From an uncultured Prochlorococcus sp. (GTDB lineage: Bacteria; Cyanobacteriota; Cyanobacteriia; PCC-6307; Cyanobiaceae), in assembly GCA_902620895.1 (NCBI GenBank), contig CACNJU010000003.1, positions 49,821-113,820 of the forward strand: 64,000 bases of DNA, read 5' to 3'. The notes beneath the pieces were generated by a model. That model was given only the letters and a program-made list of their open reading frames with translations. It was not told where the DNA came from and ran no database searches. This document shows, piece after piece, positions 22,246 to 32,691 of the stretch; position 1 is the stretch's first letter, and each line of letters starts with the position of its first letter. The translations under genes were made by a program, and so were the position numbers.

Positions 22246-22857
22246 TTGGAAAAATTTAACTTAAATAATATTTCAACCCAACATAGGCAATTTGAATTAT
22301 TTGGTTCAAATGTAAATACATCAATTAATTTTCAAAACTCAAATAATCTAAAAATTAATAGCAAAAACCTAACTGAATGGAGAAATAGAATATATAATCA
22401 CCAATTCAAAATTTCAAAAGATACTCACAATAAAACTTTGAACCAAACAAGTCTACCTTTAAATATAATTTCCAATGAAAGAAAAATTGATCCGTTTTCC
22501 CTGCAGCCATTATCATTAAACTTTTGGAGAACCAATCAATTCATACACAATGGGCCAGCAATGTATTTTGTAATTGACTCGATGGAGAGTTCGAAAATAA
22601 TCCTATATATAGGAGAAACAAATTCAGCAAATAAGAGATGGAAGGGAGAACATGACTGTAAAAATTATCTCATGAACTATAAAGAAGCCCTTGCTAATAA
22701 CAAACTCTCAAGTCATCAAGATATTCGTTTCTTTTTAGATGTACCTAAAGAAGTAAAATTAAGACGTAAATTAGAACAGCAACTGATATATTTATGGTTA
22801 CCACCCTTTAATAAAGAAACTCGAGATAGGTGGGCAACCACTTTCACAAACAACTAA
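22246..22857 (+). CDS. GIY-YIG-like domain protein of unknown function
   Basis: C-terminal MYFVIDSMESSKIILYIGETNSANKRWKGEHDC ... LRRKLEQQLIYLWLPPFNKET matches GIY...YIG...R...E...N ordering; TTG start. Confidence 0.65.
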   Translation: MEKFNLNNISTQHRQFELFGSNVNTSINFQNSNNLKINSKNLTEWRNRIYNHQFKISKDTHNKTLNQTSLPLNIISNERKIDPFSLQPLSLNFWRTNQFIHNGPAMYFVIDSMESSKIILYIGETNSANKRWKGEHDCKNYLMNYKEALANNKLSSHQDIRFFLDVPKEVKLRRKLEQQLIYLWLPPFNKETRDRWATTFTNN

Positions 22858-22881
22858 AAGTAAATTAAATCTATTTTACAA

Positions 22882-24354
22882 ATGCAATTTTCCACATTCC
22901 AAAAAAATCTAGATAACTGGCAAGGTACTTCATTAATTTTTGGAGTTTTAGAGGAAGAAATTGCAAGCCAACTTGAAAAAATAGAGTTTGTTATTGACCC
23001 AAAATTATTACTAAAAAAAATTACTCAAAAAAAATTCAAAGGAGAAAAAGGAAAAACTTTAAGCTTTGAATTTTTAGATCAAAAATTAGAGACTTTAATC
23101 ATAGTTGGTCTTGGCAAATCAAAAGACCTAAATAAAAGTGATATAGAAAACTCTATAGGAAATTTAGTTAGGAAAACTATTGATAAAAATGAAAAAATCA
23201 GCATATTGCTACCTTGGGAATTAATAAGTTCTCAACTAGAAATAAATCAATTAGCAGAGTCAGCTAGATTATCTGCCTACAAAGACAATAGATTCAATAA
23301 GAAAAAAGATGAAAATAAAGTTCTTAAAGAAATAGAGTTTTTGAATTTAAAAAAATTTGAGAATATTAGCTTTGAAGAGACGGCACAAATATGTGAAGGT
23401 GTAGAACTAGCTAGAAGACTTGTAGCCGCCCCTCCAAATAGTCTTACACCTCAGGAAATGTCTATACAAGCTTCTCAAATAGCTAAAGATCATGGTTTGG
23501 AAGTAAAAATTTTAGAGGCAAAAGATTGTGAAGATTTAGGCATGGGTGCATATTTAGCTGTAGCAAAAGGTTCTGATCTAGATCCTAAATTTATACATCT
23601 TACTTTGAAGTCAGAGGGGCCAATAAAAGAAAAGATTGCGCTTGTTGGGAAGGGTTTAACCTTTGACTCTGGAGGATACAACCTGAAAGTAGGAGCATCT
23701 CAAATTGAAATGATGAAATATGATATGGGCGGAAGCGCTGCAGTTTTGGGAGCCGCAAAAGCTCTTGGAGCAATAAAACCAAAGGGATTAGAAATTCATT
23801 TTATTGTGGCATCTTGCGAAAACATGATAAATGGATCTGCAGTACATCCTGGAGATGTAGTTAAAGCATCTAATGGCAAGACAATTGAAATAAATAACAC
23901 TGATGCAGAGGGTAGACTCACATTAGCTGATGCTTTAACTTACGCATCCAATTTAAAACCGGATTCAATAGTAGATCTCGCAACTTTAACAGGAGCTATT
24001 GTTATTGCATTAGGGAATGATGTAGCTGGATTCTGGAGCAATAATAATGATCTAGCAAATGACTTAAAAGCTGCATCAGCCCAATCTGGAGAAGAATTAT
24101 GGCAAATGCCTTTACAAAAATCTTATAAAGAAGGTTTAAAGTCTCATATTGCTGACATGAAAAATACAGGCCCTAGACCAGGTGGTTCAATAACCGCTGC
24201 TTTGTTTTTAGAAGAATTCCTTGATAAAGGGATTAAGTGGGCTCATATTGATATTGCTGGGACTTGTTGGACTGATAAGAATAAAGGAATTAACCCATCA
24301 GGTGCAACCGGTTTTGGAGTTAAAACTCTTGTTCAATGGATTAAAAATAAATAA
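22882..24354 (+). CDS. pepA: leucyl aminopeptidase
   Basis: [29 protein letters not shown] signature (M17). Confidence 0.97.
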   Translation: MQFSTFQKNLDNWQGTSLIFGVLEEEIASQLEKIEFVIDPKLLLKKITQKKFKGEKGKTLSFEFLDQKLETLIIVGLGKSKDLNKSDIENSIGNLVRKTIDKNEKISILLPWELISSQLEINQLAESARLSAYKDNRFNKKKDENKVLKEIEFLNLKKFENISFEETAQICEGVELARRLVAAPPNSLTPQEMSIQASQIAKDHGLEVKILEAKDCEDLGMGAYLAVAKGSDLDPKFIHLTLKSEGPIKEKIALVGKGLTFDSGGYNLKVGASQIEMMKYDMGGSAAVLGAAKALGAIKPKGLEIHFIVASCENMINGSAVHPGDVVKASNGKTIEINNTDAEGRLTLADALTYASNLKPDSIVDLATLTGAIVIALGNDVAGFWSNNNDLANDLKAASAQSGEELWQMPLQKSYKEGLKSHIADMKNTGPRPGGSITAALFLEEFLDKGIKWAHIDIAGTCWTDKNKGINPSGATGFGVKTLVQWIKNK

Positions 24355-24365
24355 GTATATTTAAA

Positions 24366-24968
24366 TCATTCATTCCAAAGATTTATTGATCTAGCGTTAT
24401 CGCCCCATAATTTATCCAACCTCTGATCTCTCCCACATGAGAATCTATAGAACTTATATTTTAATTCATTTCTCTCAGCAAAATCCTGATGATATTCTTC
24501 AGCTAACCAAAATTGACTTTTTGATTTTAGTTCTACAGATATTTTTTCTAATGGCACACCCAATTCATTAGAGGCTGAAACAATTGCATTTGTTGCATCA
24601 CTTTCCTCAGTTGCATCTTTGAAAAAAATCACTGGCCTATAAGAATCTCCACGATCACAGAATTGACCCTTGCCATCCAGAGGATCAATATTTCTAAAGT
24701 AGAGCCTAAGTATATCGGGTAAAGTTACCAATTTGGAATCATAGTTCACCAAAACCACTTCCTGATGTCCTTCATGATTTTCGTATGTAGGATTTTGTAA
24801 ATCTCCACCTGAATAGCCACTTTGTACAAAATTTATCCCCTTTAGTGACTCTAAATCATGTTCTAAACACCAAAAACAACCTCCTGCAAGAATTAATTCT
24901 TCTGCAAAAGCATTTACAGGATTAATAAAAATTGAAAGAGCAATTATTAGAGGTAAGAAATATTTCAT
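24366..24968 (-). CDS. msrA: peptide methionine sulfoxide reductase MsrA with signal peptide
   Basis: LAGGCFWCLEHDLESLKGI, AEEYHQDFAERN; N-terminal hydrophobic leader. Confidence 0.94.
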   Translation of the reverse strand: MKYFLPLIIALSIFINPVNAFAEELILAGGCFWCLEHDLESLKGINFVQSGYSGGDLQNPTYENHEGHQEVVLVNYDSKLVTLPDILRLYFRNIDPLDGKGQFCDRGDSYRPVIFFKDATEESDATNAIVSASNELGVPLEKISVELKSKSQFWLAEEYHQDFAERNELKYKFYRFSCGRDQRLDKLWGDNARSINLWNE

Positions 24969-24984
24969 TTTTTTATTATAAAGT

Positions 24985-26163
24985 TCAAATGATAGAGTTA
25001 ATAATCTCTTTAGCAGCTCTTTTGACTACGCCCACTTCTCCTAATTCTTTTTTTAAAAAAGCATAGCCTTTTTTAATTTTTATTTTTTCTGGCTTCCCAT
25101 CAAGAATCCTACAAGATTTATAGAAAATTTTCTTTTCATCAAACTCCTTTTGTACAAACTCAGGGATTATTAATTTATTAACTAATAAATTTACAGGGGA
25201 AATAAATTTTACTTTGAAATTCAGAATTTTTTTAGCAATAAAAGCAGTTACCCTACTTACTCTATAACCAACAATCTGTGGGATTCCATATAAAGCTAAT
25301 TCCATATTAACTGTCCCAGATTTACAAAGAGCAATTTTAGTGAGCGAATAAATATAAGGCTTTAATTTTGCACTATCTTTTTGAGAAATAACAAGTCCAT
25401 TAACTTGATATTTTCTAAAGGCTTTTTTGAATATTTCATCAAAAGCATTCCGACAGGAGGGAATATAGACAACCAAACTTGGATATTTTTGTTGTAATTT
25501 TTTAGCCGATTTCATAAAAGTAGGTAATATATATCGCAATTCTTGAGGTCTTGATGCGGGCATTAAAAGTATGATGTGTTGATCTGGGCGAAGTTTTAAA
25601 ATAGTTCTGGCATCTTTCTTTAAAGGAAGTTTTTTTGTTAGATCAATCATTGGATGTCCCACCCACAAAACATTTCCGCCCCTCTTTTTATAAAATGCTG
25701 CTTCTTTCTTAAAAATTGCAAAAATCTTATCAGAAAACTTTATTAAATTAGTTGTAGTGTTATTGCCAACCCTCCAAGCCCACTCTTGAGGAGCAATATA
25801 GTAAAAAATTGGAATTTTAGTCTTCGATCTTTTTAATTTGGTACCAATTTTTATATTGGGTCCCATATAGTCAATCAAAATTAAGCAATCAGGAGGATAT
25901 TTTTTTAGTAATTTATAGAACCTTTTTTGAATTCTTATTGTTGGAATAATAAGAGGTAAAGCCTCCCAAATTCCTATTGCACTAATTGATGTGGTATCTT
26001 GAAGAATTTTTACGCCTTCTTTCTTCATTCTTTCCCCGCCTAATCCGCAAATTTCTAAATCTATAGATTTTTTTTTAGCTTCATCTAATAATGCTTTTGA
26101 TAACAAACTGCCGTGCAAATCTCCAGAGACTTCTCCCGTACTTATAAATATCTTTTTATTCAT
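24985..26163 (-). CDS. lpxB: lipid-A-disaccharide synthase
   Basis: ISTGEVSGDLHGSLL, YIAPQEWAWR, VGHPMID, LLMPASRPQELRYILP, CKSGTVNMELALYGIPQIVGYR. Confidence 0.96.
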   Translation of the reverse strand: MNKKIFISTGEVSGDLHGSLLSKALLDEAKKKSIDLEICGLGGERMKKEGVKILQDTTSISAIGIWEALPLIIPTIRIQKRFYKLLKKYPPDCLILIDYMGPNIKIGTKLKRSKTKIPIFYYIAPQEWAWRVGNNTTTNLIKFSDKIFAIFKKEAAFYKKRGGNVLWVGHPMIDLTKKLPLKKDARTILKLRPDQHIILLMPASRPQELRYILPTFMKSAKKLQQKYPSLVVYIPSCRNAFDEIFKKAFRKYQVNGLVISQKDSAKLKPYIYSLTKIALCKSGTVNMELALYGIPQIVGYRVSRVTAFIAKKILNFKVKFISPVNLLVNKLIIPEFVQKEFDEKKIFYKSCRILDGKPEKIKIKKGYAFLKKELGEVGVVKRAAKEIINSII

Positions 26164-27014
26164 AGATTTACTACAGGCATTGGTCCTCTTCTTTCTTTAG
26201 TTATTGACTCTTTTAAAAAACTACATAATCTTGAAGATGAAAGATCTAATTCTCCTTTCATTACTTTTTCTAATGAATTTGAAATCGCATCATTAGATTT
26301 AAAAAGTAGATTCCAAGTATTTTGAAGTAATTTTAAGTCAAAATCTTTATTGTCCATTAAACCACTTCTCTTAATTCCAATCCTATTTAAACCTCTCAAT
26401 CTTCCTGGATGCCCTTCGGCCAAACAAAAAGGAGGTACATCTCTATCAACTCTAGTCATCCCTCCAATCATTGCTAAATATCCAATATTTACAAATTGAT
26501 GAATACCTAAACAACCACCAATAATAGCTTTATCATCGATCTTCACATGGCCCGCAACTTGAACACTATTTGATAAAACTATCTTGTTACCGAGTTCACA
26601 ATTATGTCCGATGTGAGTGTAAGCCATCAACAAATTATTATTACCAATAATAGTTTTTTCTCCTTCATCAGTTGCTTTATTAATAGTTACACATTCCCTG
26701 AAAGTATTATTATTTCCAATTATTACTTCAGTAGGGGCCCCTTTATATTTAAGGTCTTGGGGATCAAGACCTATAAAAACACTTGGGAAAACTTTATTGT
26801 TTATACCAATTTTAGTTCTTCCTGAAATAACAGCATTGGGACCTATTTCGGTTCCTTTCCCGATAATCACATCAGGACCGATAATAGCTCCTTGAGAGAT
26901 GATGACACCATCATGTAATTCAGCACTTCGATCAACAAAAGCAGTTGAGTGCACTTTTGCACCATTAAAGCTTGGCTCAAATTTAGTCGTTTTATTCTCC
27001 ATATTCCTAATCAA
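26160..27014 (-). CDS. lpxA: acyl-ACP--UDP-N-acetylglucosamine O-acyltransferase
   Basis: Left-handed beta-helix hexapeptide repeats, [41 protein letters not shown]. Confidence 0.96.
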   Translation of the reverse strand: MIRNMENKTTKFEPSFNGAKVHSTAFVDRSAELHDGVIISQGAIIGPDVIIGKGTEIGPNAVISGRTKIGINNKVFPSVFIGLDPQDLKYKGAPTEVIIGNNNTFRECVTINKATDEGEKTIIGNNNLLMAYTHIGHNCELGNKIVLSNSVQVAGHVKIDDKAIIGGCLGIHQFVNIGYLAMIGGMTRVDRDVPPFCLAEGHPGRLRGLNRIGIKRSGLMDNKDFDLKLLQNTWNLLFKSNDAISNSLEKVMKGELDLSSSRLCSFLKESITKERRGPMPVVNL

Positions 27015-27465
27015 CTAATGAGAACATTAACTCTCCAGCACAAACTAAATTCCCATCAACGTGTGCTTCACCTTTAACCTTGCCAAATCTTTGTCTTTTA
27101 ATACTCAATAACTCACAAGAAATTATTAACTGATCTCCAGGAACCACAGGTTTTCTGAATTTAACATTATTTATTCCAGCAAAGACAAAAAGTCCTTTAG
27201 GAAGATCGGGCATTTGCGTTACAATTATTCCACCAACTTGAGCCATTGATTCAACAATAAGAACCCCTGGCATTAATGGTCTCTCAGGAAAATGTCCCTG
27301 AAATTGAGGCTCATTAATGGTTACATTTTTTACTGCAACAGCTTTCTCCCCCGGGATATGCTCTATAACTTTGTCCACAAGAGCAAAAGGATATCTATGA
27401 GGTAACAAACCTAATATGTGCTCTGAGGAAAGTTGATTATTTTCACTGGATAATTTCTTTTCCAA
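27007..27465 (-). CDS. fabZ: 3-hydroxyacyl-ACP dehydratase
   Basis: [36 protein letters not shown]. Confidence 0.97.
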   Translation of the reverse strand: MEKKLSSENNQLSSEHILGLLPHRYPFALVDKVIEHIPGEKAVAVKNVTINEPQFQGHFPERPLMPGVLIVESMAQVGGIIVTQMPDLPKGLFVFAGINNVKFRKPVVPGDQLIISCELLSIKRQRFGKVKGEAHVDGNLVCAGELMFSLVD

Positions 27466-27482
27466 AACAATTAAAGATAAAG

Positions 27483-28319
27483 TTAATTTTTTAGCGATGA
27501 GGCCAATAAGGCATTTAAAGAATGTGATCCTTTATAAACCAAAATTTGAGCCTTAGGTAACCCTACCAAAGCCAAGTCCCCAATAAGGTCCAAAATCTTA
27601 TGTCTTATTGGTTCATTATCAAATCTTAATGGTGGATTTACCCATTTATCTCCATCACAAACGAGGGCATTTTCCAAACTTCCTCCTTTTATTAATCCAA
27701 GTTCACTTAACTCTTGAAATTGATCTTTAAAACCAAATGTCCTGGCAGGAGCGATCATTTTAACAAAACTTTCTGGATTTAAATCAATTACAAATGTCTG
27801 ATTTCCAATTGCTTTATAGGCAAAACTTATAGTGCTTATAATTGTAGTTTTTTCAGAAGGAGTTGCGGCTATAACTGATCCTTCTTTATTTAAAATAATT
27901 GATTTATTAATCTCTCGAAAGAAATTATCTGGTCTAGGTGCTTTTTTTATTCCTACTTCTTCAAAATCTCTAACCCACTGAATTGCCGATCCATCTAAAA
28001 GGGGAATCTCTTTCCCATCAACCTCAATATGTATATAACTTAAGCCACACCCTGCCATTGAAGATAATAAATGTTCGATAGTATACAAATTTCTCCCTCC
28101 TAATTTAACAGCCGTACAAAGCATCGTACTTCCAATTAAATCCTGAGTTAACTTAAAAATCTTATTAGGTTTATCCTTAAAAGAAACATAATATCCTTCT
28201 TTCTCATAGGAGGAAATTTTAACTCTTGTTTTTTCCCCACTATGTAGTCCTATACCCTCTCTGGAGATAACACCAGCCAAGGTATAGCAAGAATCATAAT
28301 TAGCAGGCCAAGAAAACAC
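27483..28319 (-). CDS. lpxC: UDP-3-O-acyl-N-acetylglucosamine deacetylase
   Basis: [46 protein letters not shown]. Confidence 0.96.
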   Translation of the reverse strand: MFSWPANYDSCYTLAGVISREGIGLHSGEKTRVKISSYEKEGYYVSFKDKPNKIFKLTQDLIGSTMLCTAVKLGGRNLYTIEHLLSSMAGCGLSYIHIEVDGKEIPLLDGSAIQWVRDFEEVGIKKAPRPDNFFREINKSIILNKEGSVIAATPSEKTTIISTISFAYKAIGNQTFVIDLNPESFVKMIAPARTFGFKDQFQELSELGLIKGGSLENALVCDGDKWVNPPLRFDNEPIRHKILDLIGDLALVGLPKAQILVYKGSHSLNALLASSLKN

Positions 28320-30449
28320 TTAAAACTTCCATCCAACTCCAAGTGTATATCTCCAATCTCCACTTAGGTCCTTGCTAGCAACATCTAATCTTAATGGACC
28401 TATTGGTGTTTTTACCCCAACTCCTCCTCCAAGGGAATACCCAGAGCCAGATTTCTTTAATAATTTACCAGGTTGTCCAGGGACTGCCTTTTGAGAACCT
28501 AGATCACTTCCTGCATCGACGAATAAAGCCCCCGATATCATTCTCCAAACAGGGAATCTATATTCTGCTGTTCCCTCAACAAAACTTCTACTTACAGACA
28601 AATCACAAGATCCCCAACCTCTAACAGATGATGTTCCTCCCATACAAAATGCTTCGTAAGGAGGCAACTCCCCAAGAATAGTTCCCGCCTTTAATTGAAA
28701 TCCAATAGCTTGAGGACAGTCTTCACTCTTAGCATCGATAGACTTACATGCCTTAGTTAAATTTATTAATTTTGTTGGTATAAAAAATGAATATGAAGCT
28801 TTCATTCTATTAAAAGTTGGAGAGTTTTTTCCCATTGAAACAAATTGTTCGGTACCAAAGTTAAATTTATTTCCTGAAGTTGGGTTAATGGAATTATTCA
28901 AATTACCTCTAGAAGTACTCGCGATAAAACTAACTAATGTATTTTCGTCAGGGCATGAACTATCATTTGGTTTAAATCCAATACAAATAATATCATTTAT
29001 ATTTCCTGTTGTTGGCGTCCTATCACCATACGGTTTTTTATTTCCATCACCATCAATCATTTTTACTTTTTTAAAATTCATTCCTGCAAGAATTCTCCAC
29101 TTAGCGATCTTAAATGGATCTCCACCATTTAATGGCCTTGAGAAAGAAAATCCACCTCCTATTTTTTCTAAAACTATTGATGAAAAAGTATCAGAGGTTG
29201 AAGTACTAGTATCATCCACTGCGTAGATACGCCCATTATTTTCACTTTTAAATTCTTGTGGATAATCTCTTGTTAAAAAAATATTTGATCTAAAAGAAGT
29301 TTTATGTTTATCTCCTTTAATCCATGGATCAGATAATGAAAAATTATAGGTAGTTGAATATTCTCCGAAATTTATATTTAAATTTGTAGACCATGCTCTT
29401 CCAAGTGCATTTGCTTCCTGCAAACCAATTGAGGCGAAGAGACCTGAACTATTGCTATAGCCAAGTCCACCTGTTAATGATCCTGTTCTTTGCTCGCTCA
29501 CGTCTAAAAAAATTATGACTTGACCAGGATTTAAATTGTCAGGACCAAGAGAAACCTTTACATCATCAAATAATGATGTGGCATAGAGTCTACCTATATC
29601 AGCTTCTAAGATTTTCCTATTAAATATTGAACCAGGTTGTGTTTTTAATTCTCTCTTTATAACCCAGTCTTTTGTTTTTCCTTTTCTAGGCTTTCCATCA
29701 GTAAGGAATTCACCATCAGAATCTGGGAATCTTATTTTCACATCAGATATAATACCCTCAGAAACTTTTAATGTTAATTCTCCGTTCTTAGAGATCCTAT
29801 CGGGTCCGCTAATTCTAGCTAAAGAATACCCTTTTTTTTCATAAAGTTTTTTTATTTTTTCTATCTTATTTTGAAGTTCATTTAAGTTAAGAGTTGTCCC
29901 ATAATAATTATTAAAAATATCATCTACATATTCATTGGAGATTACAGAGTTTATTGGTTTAAGTTCAACTTTCTTCAAAATTGGATTAGGTACTACATTT
30001 ACTATTAGTCTCACTCCTAGTGGCCCTTCTTGAGATTTTATTTTAACTCCTGAAAACCAGCCACTAGCATATATTGCATTGAGATCTTGATTTAAAATTT
30101 TATTATCAACAATACTTCCTGGCTTTATGCTCATAGAATCATATGCAGCCAATTCAAGTTTTCTACCCTCAGGATGATTTTCCCACCCTTGGATAATTAT
30201 TTCTGAGATAAGAACACTTTCTTTATTATTGCCATTGTTATCTGCAAGAAGAAATTTCTTCTCATTTCTGATATCAATACTTTGAAATAAACCATCATTA
30301 ATGTTTGGAATTTCTAAATTTGTTATTGATTGATCAACGTCATTTTGCAAATACTTAGCAGCCAGTTCAGAATTATTTGATATTAAAATCAAAGGAAAGC
30401 AGGAAACATTTGTGAAAACCTTTCCAAATTTTAAAAAATGTTTTTGCAT
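28320..30449 (-). CDS. bamA: BamA/Omp85-family outer membrane protein
   Basis: POTRA repeats, C-terminal barrel with GGTSSVRGWG and terminal aromatic strand WRYTLGVGWKF. Confidence 0.93.
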   Translation of the reverse strand: MQKHFLKFGKVFTNVSCFPLILISNNSELAAKYLQNDVDQSITNLEIPNINDGLFQSIDIRNEKKFLLADNNGNNKESVLISEIIIQGWENHPEGRKLELAAYDSMSIKPGSIVDNKILNQDLNAIYASGWFSGVKIKSQEGPLGVRLIVNVVPNPILKKVELKPINSVISNEYVDDIFNNYYGTTLNLNELQNKIEKIKKLYEKKGYSLARISGPDRISKNGELTLKVSEGIISDVKIRFPDSDGEFLTDGKPRKGKTKDWVIKRELKTQPGSIFNRKILEADIGRLYATSLFDDVKVSLGPDNLNPGQVIIFLDVSEQRTGSLTGGLGYSNSSGLFASIGLQEANALGRAWSTNLNINFGEYSTTYNFSLSDPWIKGDKHKTSFRSNIFLTRDYPQEFKSENNGRIYAVDDTSTSTSDTFSSIVLEKIGGGFSFSRPLNGGDPFKIAKWRILAGMNFKKVKMIDGDGNKKPYGDRTPTTGNINDIICIGFKPNDSSCPDENTLVSFIASTSRGNLNNSINPTSGNKFNFGTEQFVSMGKNSPTFNRMKASYSFFIPTKLINLTKACKSIDAKSEDCPQAIGFQLKAGTILGELPPYEAFCMGGTSSVRGWGSCDLSVSRSFVEGTAEYRFPVWRMISGALFVDAGSDLGSQKAVPGQPGKLLKKSGSGYSLGGGVGVKTPIGPLRLDVASKDLSGDWRYTLGVGWKF

Positions 30450-30494
30450 AGTACTTTTGTTTAAGATGAAAAAATCATTATTTATTCAGTTGGG

Positions 30495-31223
30495 TTAAAG
30501 AAAATCATTTATTCTTTTATGAATTTCACTATAAGCTTCAATTAAACCACCTAAATCATTCCTAAATCTATCTTTATCAAGACTTACAATTGTATCATTT
30601 TTTTGCTTTAGATCCCATAATCTACAATTATCAGGACTTATTTCATCCCCGAGAAGAATATTATTTCTAATATCATAACCAAATTCCAACTTGAAATCCA
30701 CAAGCTGAAGTTGAATATTTTTAAAAAAACTTTTCAGGATTACGTTAATTTTTAAAGTTAAGTTAATTATAAACTCTAAATCATCAGAGCTTAGTATGTT
30801 CATTAATCCAATTCTATCTTTTGTAATCAGGGGATCATTAAGTTCATCATTTTTAAGATAGATATCAATTAGTGGTTTTGATAAAAAAGTTCCAGGTTCA
30901 ATAGTCGTTTGTTTACACAAAGAACCATAAGCAATATTCCTTAAAACAATTTCTAATGGAATTATTTTTATTTTTTTTGCAATCATTGTATTTTCATTTT
31001 CAAGTTTAATAAAATGAGTTGGAATGTTGTTTTTAATGAGAATCTCAAAAATTCTTGCACTAATTAGGCAATTAAGTTTGCCTTTGCCTTCAAATTTTTC
31101 TTTTTTCAACGCATTAAAAGCTGTAGCATCATCCTTAAATTCAATTTTAACTTTATCTAAATCATTATGAGTAAATACTTTTTTTGCTTTCCCTTCATAA
31201 ATCAACTCATATTTGTTATTCAT
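30495..31223 (-). CDS. purC: phosphoribosylaminoimidazole-succinocarboxamide synthase
   Basis: YEGKAKKVF, KDDATAFNALKKEKFEGKG, LVDFKLEFG, GDEISPDNCRLWD. Confidence 0.97.
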   Translation of the reverse strand: MNNKYELIYEGKAKKVFTHNDLDKVKIEFKDDATAFNALKKEKFEGKGKLNCLISARIFEILIKNNIPTHFIKLENENTMIAKKIKIIPLEIVLRNIAYGSLCKQTTIEPGTFLSKPLIDIYLKNDELNDPLITKDRIGLMNILSSDDLEFIINLTLKINVILKSFFKNIQLQLVDFKLEFGYDIRNNILLGDEISPDNCRLWDLKQKNDTIVSLDKDRFRNDLGGLIEAYSEIHKRINDFL

Positions 31224-31355
31224 TAATCAAAAACCTCATAATGATGACTAAAGTACTTTTTTGTAATTAACATAATTATGAGAGATCTACTTCAATTGAT
31301 TTTATTCCATTTTAACTGATTATTCATCGAAACCTAATAACCTCAAAAAACAAGT

Positions 31356-32687
31356 ATGGGAATTTATTCTTCAAGTTCTAATAGCTTCATTAAATTAGAA
31401 AATATCTTAATAATTGGAAATGGCGGTAGAGAAAACTCTTTAGCTTGGGCTATCCAAAAAAATGAATTAGTTAAAAAAGTTTATTTAATACCTGGTAACG
31501 CTGGTTCAGAAAGAATAAATAAATGTGAAAGAATAAAAATTGATATAAATAATAAAAGTGAACTTTTAGAAAAGCTTAATTTTCTCAATATAGAATTAGT
31601 TGTAATTGGACCAGAAATACCTCTAGCAAATGGATTAGCTGATTTTCTTCGCAAAAAAGATTTTAAGGTATTTGGTCCTAATAAAGACGGCGCAAAATTA
31701 GAATTCAGCAAATCTTGGGCAAAGGAATTTATGCAACAAGCAAATATTCCAACTGCAAATTTTTGGACAGTCAATTCTCTGGAAGAAGCCAAAAAAATTA
31801 TCAATTCATCATCAAGTCCACTGGTAGTAAAAGCTGATGGTCTAGCTTCAGGTAAAGGTGTTTTTATTCCTAATTCAAAAGATGAATGCTTTAAGGCAGC
31901 AGAGTCAATTTTTAATGGTAGATTTGGCAAATCCGGGAATGTAGTGGTTCTAGAAGAAAAAATTCAAGGGCCAGAAGTTTCAGTTTTTGCTTTATGCGAT
32001 GGAGAGAGGTATACACTACTTCCTACCGCCCAAGATCACAAACGACTTAACGAGAAAGATAAAGGCCCAAATACAGGTGGTATGGGAGCTTACTCTCCTG
32101 CCCCACTATTAACAGAAGATTACCTTGATAGAATTATCAAAGAGATAATTGAACCTACAATAGATGAACTTAATAAAAGAAATATTGACTATAGAGGCGT
32201 AATTTATTTTGGGTTGATGATCACAAAATCCGGGCCCAAAGTTATAGAATATAATTGCAGATTTGGTGATCCAGAATGCCAAACAATAATGCCCCTGATG
32301 GATCAAAATTTTGTATTTCTTTTAGAAAAATGCTCAATGGGAAATTTAACTGGTGATGAAAAAATTAATACTTCTGATAAAGTTAGTGGCTGTGTAATAG
32401 CAACCTCCAATGGTTATCCTTACGAATATAAAACTGGCTTACAAATAAAAATAGGTAAGATTGACTCTAATGATTGCCAAATCTTCGACTCAGGTACTGC
32501 TTTAAGTGAAAATGGCAAATTGTTAACTGATGGAGGAAGAGTTTTAAGTATTGTCTGTCAAGATAAAGATTTCGATAAGGTTTTTGAAAAAGCATACAAA
32601 AATTTAGAAGAAATTCATTTTGAGGGTATTTTCTTTAGAAATGATATAGGTCATCAAGTCAGAAAAGACTTTTCTTGGGAGAATTAA
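31356..32687 (+). CDS. purD: phosphoribosylamine--glycine ligase
   Basis: LIIGNGGRENSLAWA, VVKADGLASGKGVF, DHKRLNEKDKGPNTGGMGAYSP, EYNCRFGDPECQ. Confidence 0.97.
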   Translation: MGIYSSSSNSFIKLENILIIGNGGRENSLAWAIQKNELVKKVYLIPGNAGSERINKCERIKIDINNKSELLEKLNFLNIELVVIGPEIPLANGLADFLRKKDFKVFGPNKDGAKLEFSKSWAKEFMQQANIPTANFWTVNSLEEAKKIINSSSSPLVVKADGLASGKGVFIPNSKDECFKAAESIFNGRFGKSGNVVVLEEKIQGPEVSVFALCDGERYTLLPTAQDHKRLNEKDKGPNTGGMGAYSPAPLLTEDYLDRIIKEIIEPTIDELNKRNIDYRGVIYFGLMITKSGPKVIEYNCRFGDPECQTIMPLMDQNFVFLLEKCSMGNLTGDEKINTSDKVSGCVIATSNGYPYEYKTGLQIKIGKIDSNDCQIFDSGTALSENGKLLTDGGRVLSIVCQDKDFDKVFEKAYKNLEEIHFEGIFFRNDIGHQVRKDFSWEN

Positions 32688-32691
32688 GTTT

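Noticed and set aside
28888-29226. 112-aa plus-strand ORF inside bamA
   Set aside because: Antisense shadow of the BamA coding frame; composition reflects reverse complement of the barrel repeats.
31481-31930. 149-aa minus-strand ORF inside purD
   Set aside because: Antisense to the PurD ATP-grasp region; long only because of codon bias.
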